DNA from: a virus
DNA: 36,246 bases
Reading direction: 5' to 3' (one strand)
Virus record (IMG/VR): IMGVR_UViG_3300032020_000029
Span: 1 to 36,246 of that record
Part shown: piece by piece, positions 35,365 through 36,246 of the stretch
Layout: every line of letters begins with the position of its first letter
Numbering within the stretch: position 1 is the first letter of the stretch
The notes under the pieces: model-generated
Database searches by the model: none
The model's input: only the letters and a program-made list of their open reading frames with translations
Told to the model about the DNA's origin: nothing
Program-made: the position numbers and the translations under genes

Positions 35365-36246
35365 CTAAGCGTCGCAGAACCTAAGGGCAAGTTCCTTCTG
35401 CAGTGTTTTCACACCGCACAGGATGGACATAGTGCCCACATTCTTCAAGGCGGTGTGAGTCCAAGAGAAGACGACTTGCAAGGACAAGCCCTCATGTTCC
35501 CTGACAGCAGAATCAGCACCACCAAGAGGTGCTACTAAGGGCGCAGTGGCCAGACAGAAGGCGTTGCGGTGATATACCAGGTTAGCCTTGTCAATGGCGT
35601 GGATGGTTACTATCTTGCCCGCAGCGACAGTTTCCTTAATTGCCGGGTAGATAGCAAGGGCAGCGATTGCGTTAGTGTCAATCGTGCCAGTAGCAGTTAC
35701 TACATACTGGTAGGTGCTTCCCTCTAGGGTGATGATGCTTCCCTTGGTGACTGTGCCCGTACCCAACGCATGAACGTTAATCGTGGTGGCAGCAGCCGTA
35801 GCCTCAGCAGCCAAATCACCGGCCAAGTCAGTCGTGCCGATGACATGGGTTTTGATGTTCTGGTCAACTAGCCACTGAATACCGAACAGCTTGCCCATGA
35901 TGCCACGCTTAACAGTCTCAGTGTCCCCACGCTTTTCAGCGTGTAGGAAGGCATCCAGGACATTATATTTGGCTTCGGTGTCGGGACAAAGAGCGCCCCA
36001 TATTAGCCCCTCTTCAAGAGGGACTTTGTTGTTCAGCAGCTTTTTCCTGACTCCCGCAATGTCGCCCACAGCAGGAGTTCCAGAGACATCTACGAAATAG
36101 GGAATGTCCGCATAGAGTCCGGCACAAAGAACATCTACGCCCTGAGCGAGAGCCCTGGCTGCCGGCAAAATAACCTGCTCCGTGAGGTCTTTGAGGTCAA
36201 GTGACATTTCCTTCTGAGTTATCTCAAAAGGCACAGTCAGGATTTT
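35365..36246 (-). CDS. Major capsid protein, C-terminal part (P22 coat family, HK97 fold)
   Basis: Residues 78-370 of the coat protein that starts at base 354. It assembles the icosahedral shell around the scaffold. The C-terminal end (LVYHRNAFCLATAPLVAPLG, then GLSLQVV, and a GVKTLQKELALR motif near the stop) is characteristic of the P22 gene-5 coat family. Residues about 215-295 form a beta-rich, Thr/Ala-rich insertion that sits where P22 coat carries its telokin-like I-domain. Any start codon inside this part is only apparent because translation begins across the contig join. A strong hairpin follows the stop (35314-35340). Family assignment is from recognised motifs; the fold is family knowledge. 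Confidence 0.93.
   Translation of the reverse strand, partial: KILTVPFEITQKEMSLDLKDLTEQVILPAARALAQGVDVLCAGLYADIPYFVDVSGTPAVGDIAGVRKKLLNNKVPLEEGLIWGALCPDTEAKYNVLDAFLHAEKRGDTETVKRGIMGKLFGIQWLVDQNIKTHVIGTTDLAGDLAAEATAAATTINVHALGTGTVTKGSIITLEGSTYQYVVTATGTIDTNAIAALAIYPAIKETVAAGKIVTIHAIDKANLVYHRNAFCLATAPLVAPLGGADSAVREHEGLSLQVVFSWTHTALKNVGTMSILCGVKTLQKELALRFCDA
36124..36246. repeat. Right copy of contig-end overlap
   Basis: Counterpart of 1-123 (118 of 123 bases identical). It lies inside the capsid gene, so joining the two ends restores one open frame. Confidence 0.9.

Noticed and set aside
1-36246. tRNA genes, CRISPR arrays, insertion sequences, integrase and attachment sites
   Set aside because: I looked for T-loop patterns, spaced direct repeats, transposase and recombinase motifs and saw none; a tRNA scan could still find an unusual one.

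Overview
The window is a complete or near-complete genome of a tailed double-stranded DNA bacteriophage, apparently assembled from a mixed population. Its first 123 bases (1-123) match its last 123 bases (36124-36246) at 118 positions, and the major capsid gene runs through the join, so the molecule closes to a circle (or circularly permuted map) of about 36.1 kb. Every convincing gene lies on the minus strand. Genes are packed with ATGA-type stop/start overlaps and strong GGAGG-type ribosome binding sites, which points to a bacterial host. Nothing seen identifies the host taxon. I see no integrase, no convincing CI-type repressor and no DNA polymerase.

Reading in the direction of transcription (high to low coordinates) from the join: the P22-type coat gene (35365-36246 plus 1-354), a DUF3008-like small protein, a putative head-tail connector and a small structural protein; an HNH endonuclease; then tail and fibre genes (33432-27038), including a fibre with twelve copies of a ~23-residue repeat; then a DUF5658-like membrane protein and two small helical proteins, closed by a terminator at 26235-26262.

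A near-consensus promoter (26132-26160) opens the early block. It holds a small helix-turn-helix protein, an HNH nuclease, several tiny proteins, a PD-(D/E)XK exonuclease, a probable ssDNA-binding protein, a deoxyribosyltransferase-like protein, two DNA methyltransferases, two ASCH-domain proteins, a replication initiator with a DnaC-like helicase loader, and a NinG/HNH nuclease, ending at a terminator at 17048-17086. A few small genes follow.

The only gene-free stretch over 300 bases (15577-15999) has a TTGACA-N17-TATACT promoter, a strongly folded ~230-nt segment ending in a terminator, a second terminator, and three tandem 20-bp repeats. I read it as a phage noncoding RNA gene plus a regulatory or origin-like site. 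A second folded element lies at 23008-23152.

The late block (15.2 kb down to 0.37 kb) holds a metallophosphoesterase, a lysis-like group of small membrane proteins with a papain-fold peptidase, TerS, TerL, an XhlA-like protein, the portal, a giant 2585-residue virion protein (21 percent of the genome) and the scaffold. The absence of a tape-measure or tail-tube gene and the giant protein between portal and scaffold suggest a short-tailed (podovirus-like) virion that ejects internal proteins; this is inference.
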